Assembly (NCBI GenBank): GCA_016861345.1
Contig: BOLD01000001.1
Location: 310,001 to 374,000, forward strand
DNA from: Oligoflexia bacterium
GTDB lineage: Bacteria; Bdellovibrionota; Bdellovibrionia; Bdellovibrionales; Bdellovibrionaceae
DNA length: 64,000 nt
Direction of reading: 5' to 3'
Of the stretch, positions 1-8,865 are shown piece after piece (within the stretch, counting starts at the first letter, position 1; every line of letters starts with the position of its first letter). Position numbers and translations under genes: made by a program. The notes under the pieces were generated by a model. The model had not been told where the DNA came from and ran no database searches. It worked only from the letters and a program-made list of their open reading frames with translations.

Positions 1-1
1 G

Positions 2-1201
2 TCTTATAGCATTGGAACAGGTGCATCACTTGTTACGGTAGGATTGAGTCAGTTCAATAATGCTGACGATGGATTCTCTTATAAGTTAGATCTGAATCAA
101 GCTGAAGGCCGAAAAGTTTACGAAGATTTAGTTCGAGGAAACATTGCTGCAGCTGAACTGGTTGCAAACAAGTATAAGGCTCTTGTTCTTGTTGAATCTC
201 CAGTTGTTAAAGTTGAGACCTTCAAGACTCAGTCCAAAGGTAACTCATTTAATATCTTCATCGGTCTTCCACTTATCTTGAATTCAAGTTCAAGTTCTGG
301 AAAAGTCCAAAGCTTTGCAACAACAGACTTCCATCTTGATAAAAACATCGTGAGCGCAAATTATGGAATTTATGATACTCAGACTCGTACACGAGCGTTT
401 GGTACTCATACATTCTCTGATAAGATGTTCTATGGTGCTCAATTCAAAGTTTCTGATTACAATAAAAATGTAATCGAAAAAGGATACTTCGGACGTATGT
501 CATGGATCTATCAAGATGATAAAGCTACTGCGTCTTCATTAAAGATGAAGATCGAAGAGCTTTACGATGCTACTGGCATCCAGAGCGTACTTGTTCAGGT
601 TCCAGAAGTAGGTTCAATCGGTACAGCTGGTGTTGCAATGAACATCACATTCTCTGAAGAGAACACAAACCGAATGATCCAGGCTGCTTATGACTTGGGA
701 CGTAAAGAGTTTGCACGTCAGGCTTTAGAGAAGTTTGAAGCTGCTTATGCAAAAGCTGGAAACAATGTATGTCCTCTTGGAATGCAGGCTCAAAACTGTA
801 AACAAGAAATGACTAACAGAACTCAGTATGCGGCTGTTAAAATGCAAGATGCATTAATCCAAATGCACTTGAATAAGGGAAATGCAGTTGAGTTCACTAA
901 GGCTTATGCTGAGTTCGGTAAAGCTCTAATGGATAACCGTTTTGCTCTTGCTCAGGCGATGAAGGTCGCAGGCGCTGGTGTAAAGGTTAACTATTCAATC
1001 GAAGGAACTCGCATCTCTAACTACAACCTGAACCTTATCACTACTGATAAAGAAGGTGTCATGAAGCGTGTTGATATCTATTCTGCAGAGGGAGACAGAA
1101 GTCTGTTCCCTGCAAATAAGCGATCACGTTATCGTGGTGTAGTTGTTATGCCATATGATCCAGGTCTGACAACTCCAACAATGCCTGGAACAAAGCCCTA
1201 A
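2..1201 (+). CDS. Unrecognised protein, 5' end outside the window (partial)
   Basis: The reading frame is open from the left edge, so the first visible codons (encoding SYSIGTGASLVTVGLSQ) are internal and the gene begins upstream. About 399 residues are visible. The sequence is rich in Ser, Thr, Asn and Gly in its first half, with beta-strand-like alternation, then a helical Ala/Lys/Glu segment with two nearby cysteines (NVCPLGMQAQNC) that could form a disulfide. This suggests an exported protein, but the N-terminus that would show a signal peptide is missing. The C-terminus is Pro/Thr-rich. I recognise no family. A strong intrinsic terminator follows 28 bases after the stop, so it ends its transcription unit. 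Confidence 0.8.
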   Translation, partial: SYSIGTGASLVTVGLSQFNNADDGFSYKLDLNQAEGRKVYEDLVRGNIAAAELVANKYKALVLVESPVVKVETFKTQSKGNSFNIFIGLPLILNSSSSSGKVQSFATTDFHLDKNIVSANYGIYDTQTRTRAFGTHTFSDKMFYGAQFKVSDYNKNVIEKGYFGRMSWIYQDDKATASSLKMKIEELYDATGIQSVLVQVPEVGSIGTAGVAMNITFSEENTNRMIQAAYDLGRKEFARQALEKFEAAYAKAGNNVCPLGMQAQNCKQEMTNRTQYAAVKMQDALIQMHLNKGNAVEFTKAYAEFGKALMDNRFALAQAMKVAGAGVKVNYSIEGTRISNYNLNLITTDKEGVMKRVDIYSAEGDRSLFPANKRSRYRGVVVMPYDPGLTTPTMPGTKP

Positions 1202-1229
1202 TTGAAATTATTCAATTAAGTCTGAGAGA

Positions 1230-1259
1230 GAGGTCGGTTTTTACCGGCCTCTTTTTTTT
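1230..1259 (+). terminator. Intrinsic terminator after the first gene
   Basis: GAGGTCGGT pairs with ACCGGCCTC (one G-T wobble) around a short T loop and is followed by eight T residues. It sits between the stop of the rightward gene and the convergent phoD-like gene. The reverse strand carries only a weak T run, so it mainly serves the + strand. Confidence 0.9.
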
Positions 1260-1262
1260 GCA

Positions 1263-2357
1263 CTAAAATTTAAACTCAACTTTTTGAACAGTTTCATTGG
1301 ATAAGTTTTTAAGAGATGCAATGAGCTTTCTAGATCGCCAATCAATTTCGATCAGTCCAAAATTTTCTTTTAAATAATTTGATCCCAAACGATACCTGTT
1401 TTTTTCATCAGCAAGTGTACTTGTTCGATTGATTCCGCTGGCCGTGATTTCAGTCAGGGTATGCTTAGGGCTCAGCTTGATCTGACTGATCTCACCCAGA
1501 TGGCGATCACCAGAAATTACAAGGGTATTCTGCTTTTTGAGTGATTGAATCAGGTTGAGTAGCCTTGTTCTTTCGTGTGGAAATAGGCCCCATTTTTCAA
1601 AGCTATGATCATCAGGAATGAGCTGAACACTGGATACAATAATACGAAGGTCGACAGTTTTTTTAAGTTCATCTTCAAGCCATTTCCACTGCTCTTCGCC
1701 AAGAAAGGATTTTGTTTTGTCCTGTGTTGGTTGATAGATGTCGAGAGGATGCTTGGGGTGAGGATTCTTTTCTAAAGAATCTCGATACGACCGCGTATCC
1801 AGAAGAATCACCTGAACTTGGCTGTGTGATGGGCCCAAGATTACCGAGTGATAAACTCCTGCTTGATGAGTAGAGATAAACTTAGCATCGTTTGGAAAGT
1901 GTTGTAGAAAAAGATTTTTGGCGACTTCCTTTTCAGGATTTTCTTTACCGCCATCATTTAGTCCATAGTCATGGTCATCCCAAGTCGCCAGCATTGGTAC
2001 TTTTTCTCTGAGTGAGTTGTATTCGGGAACTCGGCTTTGAAGACGATAGGCTTCGCTGATGGGTTTATCTTCTGGCTTTGAAGAGTATACATTATCACCC
2101 GCTCCAATGTAGAGATCTGGTTGATTGTCTTCGATCACCTTAAAAATGGGCTCAGGCTTCTTTTGATGTGCACATGATCCAAAGGCTATTTTTCTGACTA
2201 GGTTAGCTGGATTGAGCTCAGCTGGTGGTGTTAGAGTGATCGAAGTTGTTGTCTGAGTTGTTTGGTCAGTTTGTTTGGACTGAGATTGGCAGCCAACAAG
2301 TAAAGTTAAGGCTAGAGTAAGAAAAAGTGAACAGATCGGTGGATTTAATTTTCTCAT
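1263..2357 (-). CDS. PhoD-like metallophosphatase, lipoprotein
   Basis: 364 residues. Seen: a signal peptide ending in a lipobox (LLVGC, Cys23), then metallophosphoesterase-type motifs in PhoD order: FGSCAHQ, GAGDNVY, TWDDHDYGLNDGG, LLDTRSYRDS and ISGDRHLGE. Known: PhoD-family enzymes are Ca/Fe-dependent phosphodi/monoesterases that act outside the cytoplasm, and the Asp/Asn/His motifs bind the metals. Inferred: a membrane-anchored periplasmic or outer-membrane phosphatase/phosphodiesterase scavenging phosphate or nucleotides. Start: ATG with GGAGGG directly upstream. It lies downstream of the prp operon but behind a hairpin at 2402-2437, so it probably has separate expression. The substrate cannot be read from the sequence. 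Confidence 0.88.
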   Translation of the reverse strand: MRKLNPPICSLFLTLALTLLVGCQSQSKQTDQTTQTTTSITLTPPAELNPANLVRKIAFGSCAHQKKPEPIFKVIEDNQPDLYIGAGDNVYSSKPEDKPISEAYRLQSRVPEYNSLREKVPMLATWDDHDYGLNDGGKENPEKEVAKNLFLQHFPNDAKFISTHQAGVYHSVILGPSHSQVQVILLDTRSYRDSLEKNPHPKHPLDIYQPTQDKTKSFLGEEQWKWLEDELKKTVDLRIIVSSVQLIPDDHSFEKWGLFPHERTRLLNLIQSLKKQNTLVISGDRHLGEISQIKLSPKHTLTEITASGINRTSTLADEKNRYRLGSNYLKENFGLIEIDWRSRKLIASLKNLSNETVQKVEFKF

Positions 2358-2401
2358 ACGCCCTCCGTGGATTGATGAGTTGAGAAATCTATTTTCTAAT
2401 T

Positions 2402-2437
2402 AAGAAAGGCAGTGCATGAATTCACACTGCCTTTCTT
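2402..2437 (-). terminator. Hairpin after prpC (likely terminator)
   Basis: A perfect 13-bp stem (AAGAAAGGCAGTG with CACTGCCTTTCTT) around a 10-base loop begins 7 bases past the prpC stop. On the minus strand it is followed by AATTAG rather than a clean T run, so termination may be partial. It separates the prp operon from the phoD-like gene. Confidence 0.7.
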
Positions 2438-2443
2438 GGAAGA

Positions 2444-3604
2444 TTATCTTTCGCTAATTGTTTTGACGTGTCTTTCTGGAGTGCCAGTGTACTCGCTCAG
2501 AGGACGAATGATGCGGTTATTGTTTGCTTGCTCCATAATGTGGGCTGACCAACCTGTGGTTCGCGCCATCACAAAAATGGGAGTAAAGAAGTCAATTTCA
2601 AATCCCATCATGTAGTAAGCAGGACCAGCTGGGAAATCCAAGTTGGGATGGATTTTCTTTTGAGAAACCATTGTCTTTTCAAGGATATCGTACATCTTCA
2701 TCCACTTTTGATCCCCAATAACGTCTGCCATTTTTTGAGCGTACTTTTTCATTGTTGGAACACGGGAATCTCCGTACTTGTAAACACGGTGACCAAAGCC
2801 CATAACTTTCTTTTTCTTTGCCAGGGCATCAAGCATCCAAGCCTCAGCTTTTGCTGGATCTCCGACCTCGATCATCATGTGCATGACTTGCTCATTGGCC
2901 CCACCATGAAGTGGACCCTTCAGTGCGCCGATTCCACCTACTGTTGCCGAGTAGAGATCAGATTCAGTTGAAGTGATGACTCGAGTTGCAAATGTGGACG
3001 CATTAAAGCTGTGCTCTGCATAGAGAGTTAATGAGACGTCGAAAGCTTTAACAATCTCAGCATTGGGAACTTTTCCAAAGCACATGTGGAAGAAGTTTTC
3101 AGCAATAGTGAGATCTTTTCGTGGGGGAATAAAATCTAAACCTTTTTTAAACCGATAATCTGCGGCGACCATGGTTGGTATTTTCGCAAGAAGCATCATC
3201 GCCTTATCTGGGTTTGAAGCTTTATCCCAGATGCGAGTGTCCTCAGTTCCGAAGTAACTGACTGCTGTTCGGATGGAATCCATTGGGTGGCACTTCTTCG
3301 GAAGAAGGCGGATAACTTCAAGGTTATTTTTAGAGATATCTCGATAAGATCGCTCTTTTGCCTCGAACTCGGCCAATTGGGTTTTATTAGGAAGTTCTGA
3401 ATTCCAAAGAAGATAGGCGACTTCTTCAAAACGGCAGTTTTCGGCAAGTTCTTGGACTGGGTAGCCTTTATAAATCAGAGAGTTCGTCTCTGGAGTTACT
3501 TTTGAAATAGTTGTTTGGTCAACAACGGCGCCATCCAGACCTTTTTTCACATTCATTTTTTCTGGTTCGGCAACGTAATCTGGGTTTACAAATTTGTCAG
3601 ACAT
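2444..3604 (-). CDS. prpC: 2-methylcitrate synthase
   Basis: 386 residues, full family length. Condenses propionyl-CoA with oxaloacetate to 2-methylcitrate, the first step of the methylcitrate cycle in the cytoplasm. Seen: citrate-synthase fold motifs with both catalytic histidines (LYAEHSFNAST and GFGHRVYK), the GPLHGGANEQVM segment, and the Asp-bearing NLDFPAGPAYYMMGF segment. AEHSFNAST and the short N-terminus are typical of the small type II methylcitrate/citrate synthases. Context settles the choice: it is the third gene of prpD-prpB-prpC, 9 bp behind prpB, with AAGGAG before the ATG. Side activity with acetyl-CoA is common in this family and not excluded. Confidence 0.93.
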   Translation of the reverse strand: MSDKFVNPDYVAEPEKMNVKKGLDGAVVDQTTISKVTPETNSLIYKGYPVQELAENCRFEEVAYLLWNSELPNKTQLAEFEAKERSYRDISKNNLEVIRLLPKKCHPMDSIRTAVSYFGTEDTRIWDKASNPDKAMMLLAKIPTMVAADYRFKKGLDFIPPRKDLTIAENFFHMCFGKVPNAEIVKAFDVSLTLYAEHSFNASTFATRVITSTESDLYSATVGGIGALKGPLHGGANEQVMHMMIEVGDPAKAEAWMLDALAKKKKVMGFGHRVYKYGDSRVPTMKKYAQKMADVIGDQKWMKMYDILEKTMVSQKKIHPNLDFPAGPAYYMMGFEIDFFTPIFVMARTTGWSAHIMEQANNNRIIRPLSEYTGTPERHVKTISER

Positions 3605-3613
3605 AGTGTCTCC

Positions 3614-4516
3614 TTATTTTTTTATCACAAAATTAAAAATATTTTGGTCAAAAGAGTTATACTCTTCGTACCGTGAAAGGTCGTAAAGATCCTTTCGGTG
3701 TTGCATTTTATCAAGAAGGCCCTCTTGGGTTCCTTTTGCCTTGATCTCGTTGAGACCATCAATTGTAGCTTTCATTGCTAGTCTAAAAGTGGTCACAGGA
3801 TAAATCACAATATTATATCCCAGATCAGTCAGTTCTTTTGCGGTGAGTAGTTTTGATTTTCCAAATTCAGTCATATTCGCCAAAAGGGGTACGGAGATCG
3901 CCTTTCGAAACTCTTGAAATTCTTTTTGATCAGCCAATGCTTCAACGAAAATGCAATCCGCGCCAGCGTCGACATAGGCTTTTGCTCGATCAATGGCCTT
4001 ATCAAGACCCTCGACGGCTCGAGCATCTGTCCTTGCTATGAGAAGAAAATTGGAATCAAGATTCTTTCCCTTTGAGGCGGCTTGAACTTTTCGAACCATA
4101 TCTTCTTTTGAAACCAAACCCTTACCATCAAGGTGACCACATCTTTTAGGATTAATTTGGTCTTCGATATGACATCCGGCTAAGCCCATTTCAATCATTT
4201 CTTGAACTGTTCGTGTCGCACTCATAGGCTCGCCAAAGCCAGTATCAATATCAATGATTGTTGGAAGCTTTGTGGTTCTTGAAATCTGACGACCTCGCTG
4301 AGCGACTTCGGTCAGTGACGTTAATCCAATGTCTGGATAGCCCAAGTCGTTAGATAGGACGGAACCTGAAATGTAGACTCCGTCAAATCCAGCTTTTTCA
4401 ATAGCCATACTGACAAGAGGGGACCATGACCCGGGGAATTGGTGAAGCTTCCCTGTTGCCAGAGAAGCTCGAAAATTTTTTCTTTTTTCTGAAGGAGTAA
4501 TTTCAGGAAAAAGCAT
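3614..4516 (-). CDS. prpB: 2-methylisocitrate lyase
   Basis: 300 residues, the usual length. Cleaves 2-methylisocitrate to pyruvate and succinate, the last step of the methylcitrate cycle. Seen: the isocitrate-lyase/PEP-mutase barrel, the catalytic cysteine in NPKRCGH, the Mg-binding DIDTGFGEP segment, and YISGSVLSNDLGYPD near the N-terminus. The start ATG overlaps the prpD stop by one base (TAATG), with AAAGGAA upstream inside prpD, so the two are translationally coupled. KRCGH with the long loop identifies PrpB rather than isocitrate lyase AceA. Confidence 0.95.
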   Translation of the reverse strand: MLFPEITPSEKRKNFRASLATGKLHQFPGSWSPLVSMAIEKAGFDGVYISGSVLSNDLGYPDIGLTSLTEVAQRGRQISRTTKLPTIIDIDTGFGEPMSATRTVQEMIEMGLAGCHIEDQINPKRCGHLDGKGLVSKEDMVRKVQAASKGKNLDSNFLLIARTDARAVEGLDKAIDRAKAYVDAGADCIFVEALADQKEFQEFRKAISVPLLANMTEFGKSKLLTAKELTDLGYNIVIYPVTTFRLAMKATIDGLNEIKAKGTQEGLLDKMQHRKDLYDLSRYEEYNSFDQNIFNFVIKK

Positions 4517-6024
4517 TAGAAAATTCCTTTAGTATCACGCTTATTGTTGATGAGTTTATCAATAGGAATCTGCACATTGAGTTCTTGAATTTGAGCTGGA
4601 GTTAAATCCTGAAGATTCTCAACAAGTGAGATGAAGCGATTGCGTTCATCTTTGGTGATGATTTCTGAAGTCAAGATATCGAACTTGCGGATGTAATCAG
4701 CACGCTTAAATGGTCTTGCTCCTGCTGGGTGGGCATCAGCAACGCCCAATTCATCAACAAGTTTTTGGCCATTCTTGAATGTGATTTCAACTCGTCCGCC
4801 GAAACGTTTCTTGTTTGGATCTTGTTCATGGTACCACTGAGTCCACTGAGGATCTTCAACGGTAGAAATTTTATGCCACAAGCGAACCGTATCTTCTCGG
4901 CGTGCACGCTCCGGAGCATAAGATTTCACATGGTGCCATTCTCCGTCTTGAAGAGCGACTGCGAAGATATACATGATCGAGTGATCCAATGTTTCTCGAG
5001 AAGCGTTTGGATCCATTTTTTGTGGATCGCCAGCGCCTGTACCGATCACATAGTGAGTGTGGTGAGAGGTGTGAATCACGATGGATTGAATGTCTTCAAA
5101 GTTTGTAATTTTTTGCTTCATCTTGCGAGCAAGGTCAATCAGGGCCTGAGATTGATATTCAGCCGAGTGTTCCTTGGTATAGGTTTCAAGGATAGCGCGC
5201 TTTTCTTCACCCACTTCAGGAAGAGGGACTTCGTATTTTCCATCTTTTCCATCAAGCATGTAGGCAATAACAGAGTCTTCGCCCTCGTAAATTGGAGAAG
5301 GGGCACCTTCTCCGCGCATCACGCGGTCAACAGCTTCGATGGCCAATTTGCTTGAATGAGCTGGGGCATAAGCTTTCCAAGAAGAGATTTCACCCTTTCT
5401 TGATTGACGAGTGTTAAAAGAAACATGCACGGCCTGTTGAATAGCTTGATAGACTGTTTCAGTCGGAAGACCAAGCAGTGTTCCAATGCCGGCAGCAGAA
5501 GCAGGGCAGAGGTGAGCAATATGATCTTTTTTATGCTTGTGAAGGCAAATGGCTTTCACAAGATCAACGTGCAGTTCATAACCAGTGACAATACCGCGAA
5601 GTAAATCTTTTCCACCCTTATTCATTTGCTGAGCAACCGCCAGTATGGGCGGAATATTATCGCCTGGGTGAGAATAGTCTGCAGCTAGGAAGGTGTCGTG
5701 ATAATCCAGTTCACGAACAGCTGTGCCGTTTGCCCACGCTGCCCACTCACAATCAAATTTTTGAGAGTTCGGCATTCCAAAAACAGTTGCCCCTCCATTT
5801 CGAGGGTGAGCGATGGCCATTGCACGTGCCGATGCAACAGGGCGACGATTTGCTGATGCAATAGCAACCGAAGCATTATCAATAATTCTGTTAATGACCA
5901 TGTCGAGGACATCAGCTTTAATGGGGGCGTTGTCAGTGGCGATTTCAGCCATTTTCCATGCCAGTTGGTCTTTGCGATCAAGTTTTTCTTTAGAAGGGTA
6001 CACTCGTACCAAATGTTTTTTCAT
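4516..6024 (-). CDS. prpD: 2-methylcitrate dehydratase
   Basis: 502 residues, MmgE/PrpD family; dehydrates 2-methylcitrate in the propionate pathway. Seen: family blocks such as [18 protein letters not shown], the His-rich [11 protein letters not shown] stretch and the C-terminal [18 protein letters not shown]. The start is placed at ATG 6024 ([11 protein letters not shown]): AGGAG lies 7 bases upstream, inside what would otherwise be a 9-residue extension from a TTG. It is the first gene of prpDBC; a promoter candidate lies at 6051-6079. No PrpR-type activator or prpE (propionyl-CoA synthetase) is adjacent, so regulation and activation must come from elsewhere or use other enzymes. Confidence 0.94.
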   Translation of the reverse strand: MKKHLVRVYPSKEKLDRKDQLAWKMAEIATDNAPIKADVLDMVINRIIDNASVAIASANRRPVASARAMAIAHPRNGGATVFGMPNSQKFDCEWAAWANGTAVRELDYHDTFLAADYSHPGDNIPPILAVAQQMNKGGKDLLRGIVTGYELHVDLVKAICLHKHKKDHIAHLCPASAAGIGTLLGLPTETVYQAIQQAVHVSFNTRQSRKGEISSWKAYAPAHSSKLAIEAVDRVMRGEGAPSPIYEGEDSVIAYMLDGKDGKYEVPLPEVGEEKRAILETYTKEHSAEYQSQALIDLARKMKQKITNFEDIQSIVIHTSHHTHYVIGTGAGDPQKMDPNASRETLDHSIMYIFAVALQDGEWHHVKSYAPERARREDTVRLWHKISTVEDPQWTQWYHEQDPNKKRFGGRVEITFKNGQKLVDELGVADAHPAGARPFKRADYIRKFDILTSEIITKDERNRFISLVENLQDLTPAQIQELNVQIPIDKLINNKRDTKGIF

Positions 6025-6050
6025 AAGATCTCCTGTTTTATAACTGGACA

Positions 6051-6079
6051 AGACTATTCCTGAGTGTGAATAGGGTCAA
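6051..6079 (-). promoter_or_regulatory. Promoter candidate for prpDBC
   Basis: On the minus strand TTGACC (5/6 to the sigma70 -35 consensus), 17 bp, then TAGTCT (3/6 to the -10), 26 bases before the prpD ATG. It occupies the 75-bp gap between prpD and the end of the tamA-like gene. The -10 match is weak. Confidence 0.4.
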
Positions 6080-6099
6080 ATCAGGGCATTGCGGCAGAG

Positions 6100-8865
6100 C
6101 TAGAATGTGCCGATACTAAAATGCAGAACGCTTGGATCTTCGTTTCGTGAGCCCTTTGCATCAAGTTTCCAGGCGTACTCAAAGGTTACGGCGATTCCGA
6201 TAGGGGTCATGTAACGAGCTGCAATTCCTGTAGAGTCCCGCCATGGATCGTCAAAATTGTGGTCTTTTATAAAAACCGCCCCACGATCATAGAAAACAGC
6301 GCCCGCGAGGTTGTAATGTGGCCAAAGAGGAAATCGCAGTTCTGTTTTGTAGAGCGCCATTGTGGCTTCTGTGGTGAGTCGGTACTGATCGGTGCCTAAA
6401 TCTCGGGCATTCGGGAAGGCCTCATCCGGTTGGTAGCCTCTCACGGTGGATAAGCCCCCCAGTTGAAATCCTTTTTTGTCATAGGGGGTATAGCTGTTGG
6501 GCGCGTTTCCAATATTTTTAATATAGCCGCCGCGAATTGAATTTGCCCACACGACTTGCGGAATAAAGGAGTAATAGTGAGTAAAGCTTCCATAGGTTCG
6601 AAGATATTCAATTTCAGCATCGGAGGTTAGCTTAGGTGTTCCGTACTCTAAGCTGAGTCGACTGAGACTTCCTTTAGAGGGATTAAAGGGGTGATCGCGG
6701 AAATCGACCTCAAGAGAGGGGCCGGTGCTTCCAATGTCAAGGGACGTGGAAGGTCCATTTGAGTTAATGTAAAAATCCTCGTAGTGCGCAAATGAGAGAT
6801 CCCAGGATAAGAGAATATGAGAAGTGATATCTTGTTCAACAGTCCAGGTTGTTTGTCGAACTTCTGAGGCTGTTTTTTTTGCATAGCTCGTAACAGTCAC
6901 TGCCTGAGTGAAATTTACTCTTCCTCTGATGCGAGTATCAAAGAGATAGGGCTCAGTGTAGCCAAGAGTGACTTTTCGCTCCAGGTACTTTATGTCAACT
7001 AAATTGTAGTTACCATCAATTCTGGCCGAAGCTCCTCGTCCTGTGCCGAGAATATTTCGATAGGCGATCCCTGTGTATCCTCGAATTGTAAAAGTACGCT
7101 CATTTGTCGCGCCAACACCAAAGTTAACAATACCCGGATCACGATCTCGCACACGAACAAGAATCGTGCGCTTTGAAATCTGAGTTTTTTCTTCAAGGGT
7201 TTTAATTTCAACTGAAGAGAAATGGCCAAGCCTCTGCAGACGACTGATGGATTCTTCAATGGCCTGAGGCGTAAGGGTTTGGCCAACTTCAAATTCAAGT
7301 TCTTTTCGGATGACGTAGTCCTTTGTTAAAGTATTACCCTCGACGAGAATGGCTCCCACTTGAATTTTTGGACCTTCATAGATACGAAAACGGACTTGCG
7401 CAAGGGTTGAGTCCTCGTTGTATTGAACGAGATCTTCTTTTTCGTTCGTGATGGACATTTCAAGATAGCCCAGGTTCCTGTAATATTCTTTCATTCGGGA
7501 AACGGACTCTTCAAGTAAATTAAGTCGGAGGGGTTCGAGTGGCTTTAGGTTAATAACATTTAATAGTTGATCTTCAGTAATGTCCACATTCCCATCAAAC
7601 GAAATTCGATGTACCTTCGTTAATGGACCTTCATCGAAGTTCACTGTCATTGAGACTTGGTCTTTATCTTTATTATAAATAGTTCTTGTTGATATGATTT
7701 TGGCCTTTAAGAAACCATCATTCTGTCGGTCGATAATTAAATTTTTATATCCACTTTCAAGTTCATCTTTGACGAAAATCTTTTTGGCTGTTCTATCGCC
7801 GGACTTCTCAAACAAAAACTTTTTATAGTAGTTTTCATTTTGGGAATACCGCCCAGTGATGGAGAGGGACTGGATTTGAACGCGAGGGCCCTCCTGGATT
7901 TGAATTTGAATTCGCTTTTCAAAAGGTGCGATTTCAATTTCACTACCTTGTGTCTCAACTCTGGCATATCCCTCAGATAAATAATAAGCCTTAATTCTAT
8001 TTGCAAATTCAGCTGCTATGTTTGGATTTGCTGAATAGTACGACTCAAGTCGTAGTGCCTTTGATTTCAGAGCAGATTCAGAAATTTTATCAGACCCCTC
8101 TATTTCTAAGCTAAATTGGTCTGAATGAGTGACTTGGTAAGAGAGATTAGCTTCTTTCTGATTGTTTTTTAACGTGATTTGAGGCTCTGAGAGCTCACTT
8201 TTGTAAAATCGATTTTCACTCAAAACTTCTCGGACGTCCTTTCGAATTTCAGTTAAAGATAGATTGGTGAGAATTTCTCCACGTTTTTTACGAAGTAACT
8301 TTTCGGTTAATACTTTGAGCTTTGGATTATCTGATATTATTTGTACTTCAGAAATTCGAGTAGGGGAACCCTCTATGATCAGGAGAGAGATGTCCATTTC
8401 CGTCGCAGATACTCGATTAAGTTCAACTTCAATTTTAGCAGATAGATACCCAAGATCTCGGTAAATCTGACTGATTTTCTCTCCAGATTCAATGATGGAT
8501 GTTTCAGAAAAAGCCGATCTTTCACTGTAACTTAATTCTTTTCTGATCTCACTTTCAGATAAGTAGTCATTTCCTTTGATTTTGATCTGGCGTACTTTTG
8601 TAGTTTGATTGACGTGAAAGGTAAGATGACCAGGAGAATCTTCAGTGACCCAAGCTGAATCAAACTGTTCTACATTGATGAGAAATCGAATCATTTGGTC
8701 AATTTCTGCGAGATGACTTTGTTTTAATTTTAATGACTCAAATTTGTGTGTAAGGTTATCGATTGTTTTTTGTGGCAAACCTTCAAGTGAGATTTGATAC
8801 ATGCCAACATTCGCGCTGGCCGTGTTTACAACAAAGAGAACTATGATCAGAAGGAGAGTTTTCAT
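6100..8865 (-). CDS. tamA: Omp85-family outer-membrane insertase, TamA-like with about seven POTRA domains
   Basis: 921 residues. Seen: cleavable signal peptide (MKTLLLIIVLFVVNTASA), then a periplasmic part of roughly 560 residues that I divide into about seven POTRA-like repeats of 75-90 residues, then the bacterial surface-antigen barrel from about residue 590 with the lid-loop motif GGLSTVRGYQPDE and a C-terminal Phe. Known: Omp85 proteins fold or insert outer-membrane proteins; TamA (three POTRAs, about 577 residues in E. coli) works with TamB. The tamB-like gene directly upstream overlaps it by 4 bp (ATGA), so TamA-like is the better name than BamA, although the size is closer to BamA with extra POTRAs. 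Last gene of a leftward operon. Confidence 0.88.
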   Translation of the reverse strand: MKTLLLIIVLFVVNTASANVGMYQISLEGLPQKTIDNLTHKFESLKLKQSHLAEIDQMIRFLINVEQFDSAWVTEDSPGHLTFHVNQTTKVRQIKIKGNDYLSESEIRKELSYSERSAFSETSIIESGEKISQIYRDLGYLSAKIEVELNRVSATEMDISLLIIEGSPTRISEVQIISDNPKLKVLTEKLLRKKRGEILTNLSLTEIRKDVREVLSENRFYKSELSEPQITLKNNQKEANLSYQVTHSDQFSLEIEGSDKISESALKSKALRLESYYSANPNIAAEFANRIKAYYLSEGYARVETQGSEIEIAPFEKRIQIQIQEGPRVQIQSLSITGRYSQNENYYKKFLFEKSGDRTAKKIFVKDELESGYKNLIIDRQNDGFLKAKIISTRTIYNKDKDQVSMTVNFDEGPLTKVHRISFDGNVDITEDQLLNVINLKPLEPLRLNLLEESVSRMKEYYRNLGYLEMSITNEKEDLVQYNEDSTLAQVRFRIYEGPKIQVGAILVEGNTLTKDYVIRKELEFEVGQTLTPQAIEESISRLQRLGHFSSVEIKTLEEKTQISKRTILVRVRDRDPGIVNFGVGATNERTFTIRGYTGIAYRNILGTGRGASARIDGNYNLVDIKYLERKVTLGYTEPYLFDTRIRGRVNFTQAVTVTSYAKKTASEVRQTTWTVEQDITSHILLSWDLSFAHYEDFYINSNGPSTSLDIGSTGPSLEVDFRDHPFNPSKGSLSRLSLEYGTPKLTSDAEIEYLRTYGSFTHYYSFIPQVVWANSIRGGYIKNIGNAPNSYTPYDKKGFQLGGLSTVRGYQPDEAFPNARDLGTDQYRLTTEATMALYKTELRFPLWPHYNLAGAVFYDRGAVFIKDHNFDDPWRDSTGIAARYMTPIGIAVTFEYAWKLDAKGSRNEDPSVLHFSIGTF

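Noticed and set aside
4729-5355. 208-codon rightward open frame antisense to prpD
   Set aside because: It lies wholly inside prpD on the opposite strand, has no family-like sequence, and shows the odd composition expected of an antisense shadow.
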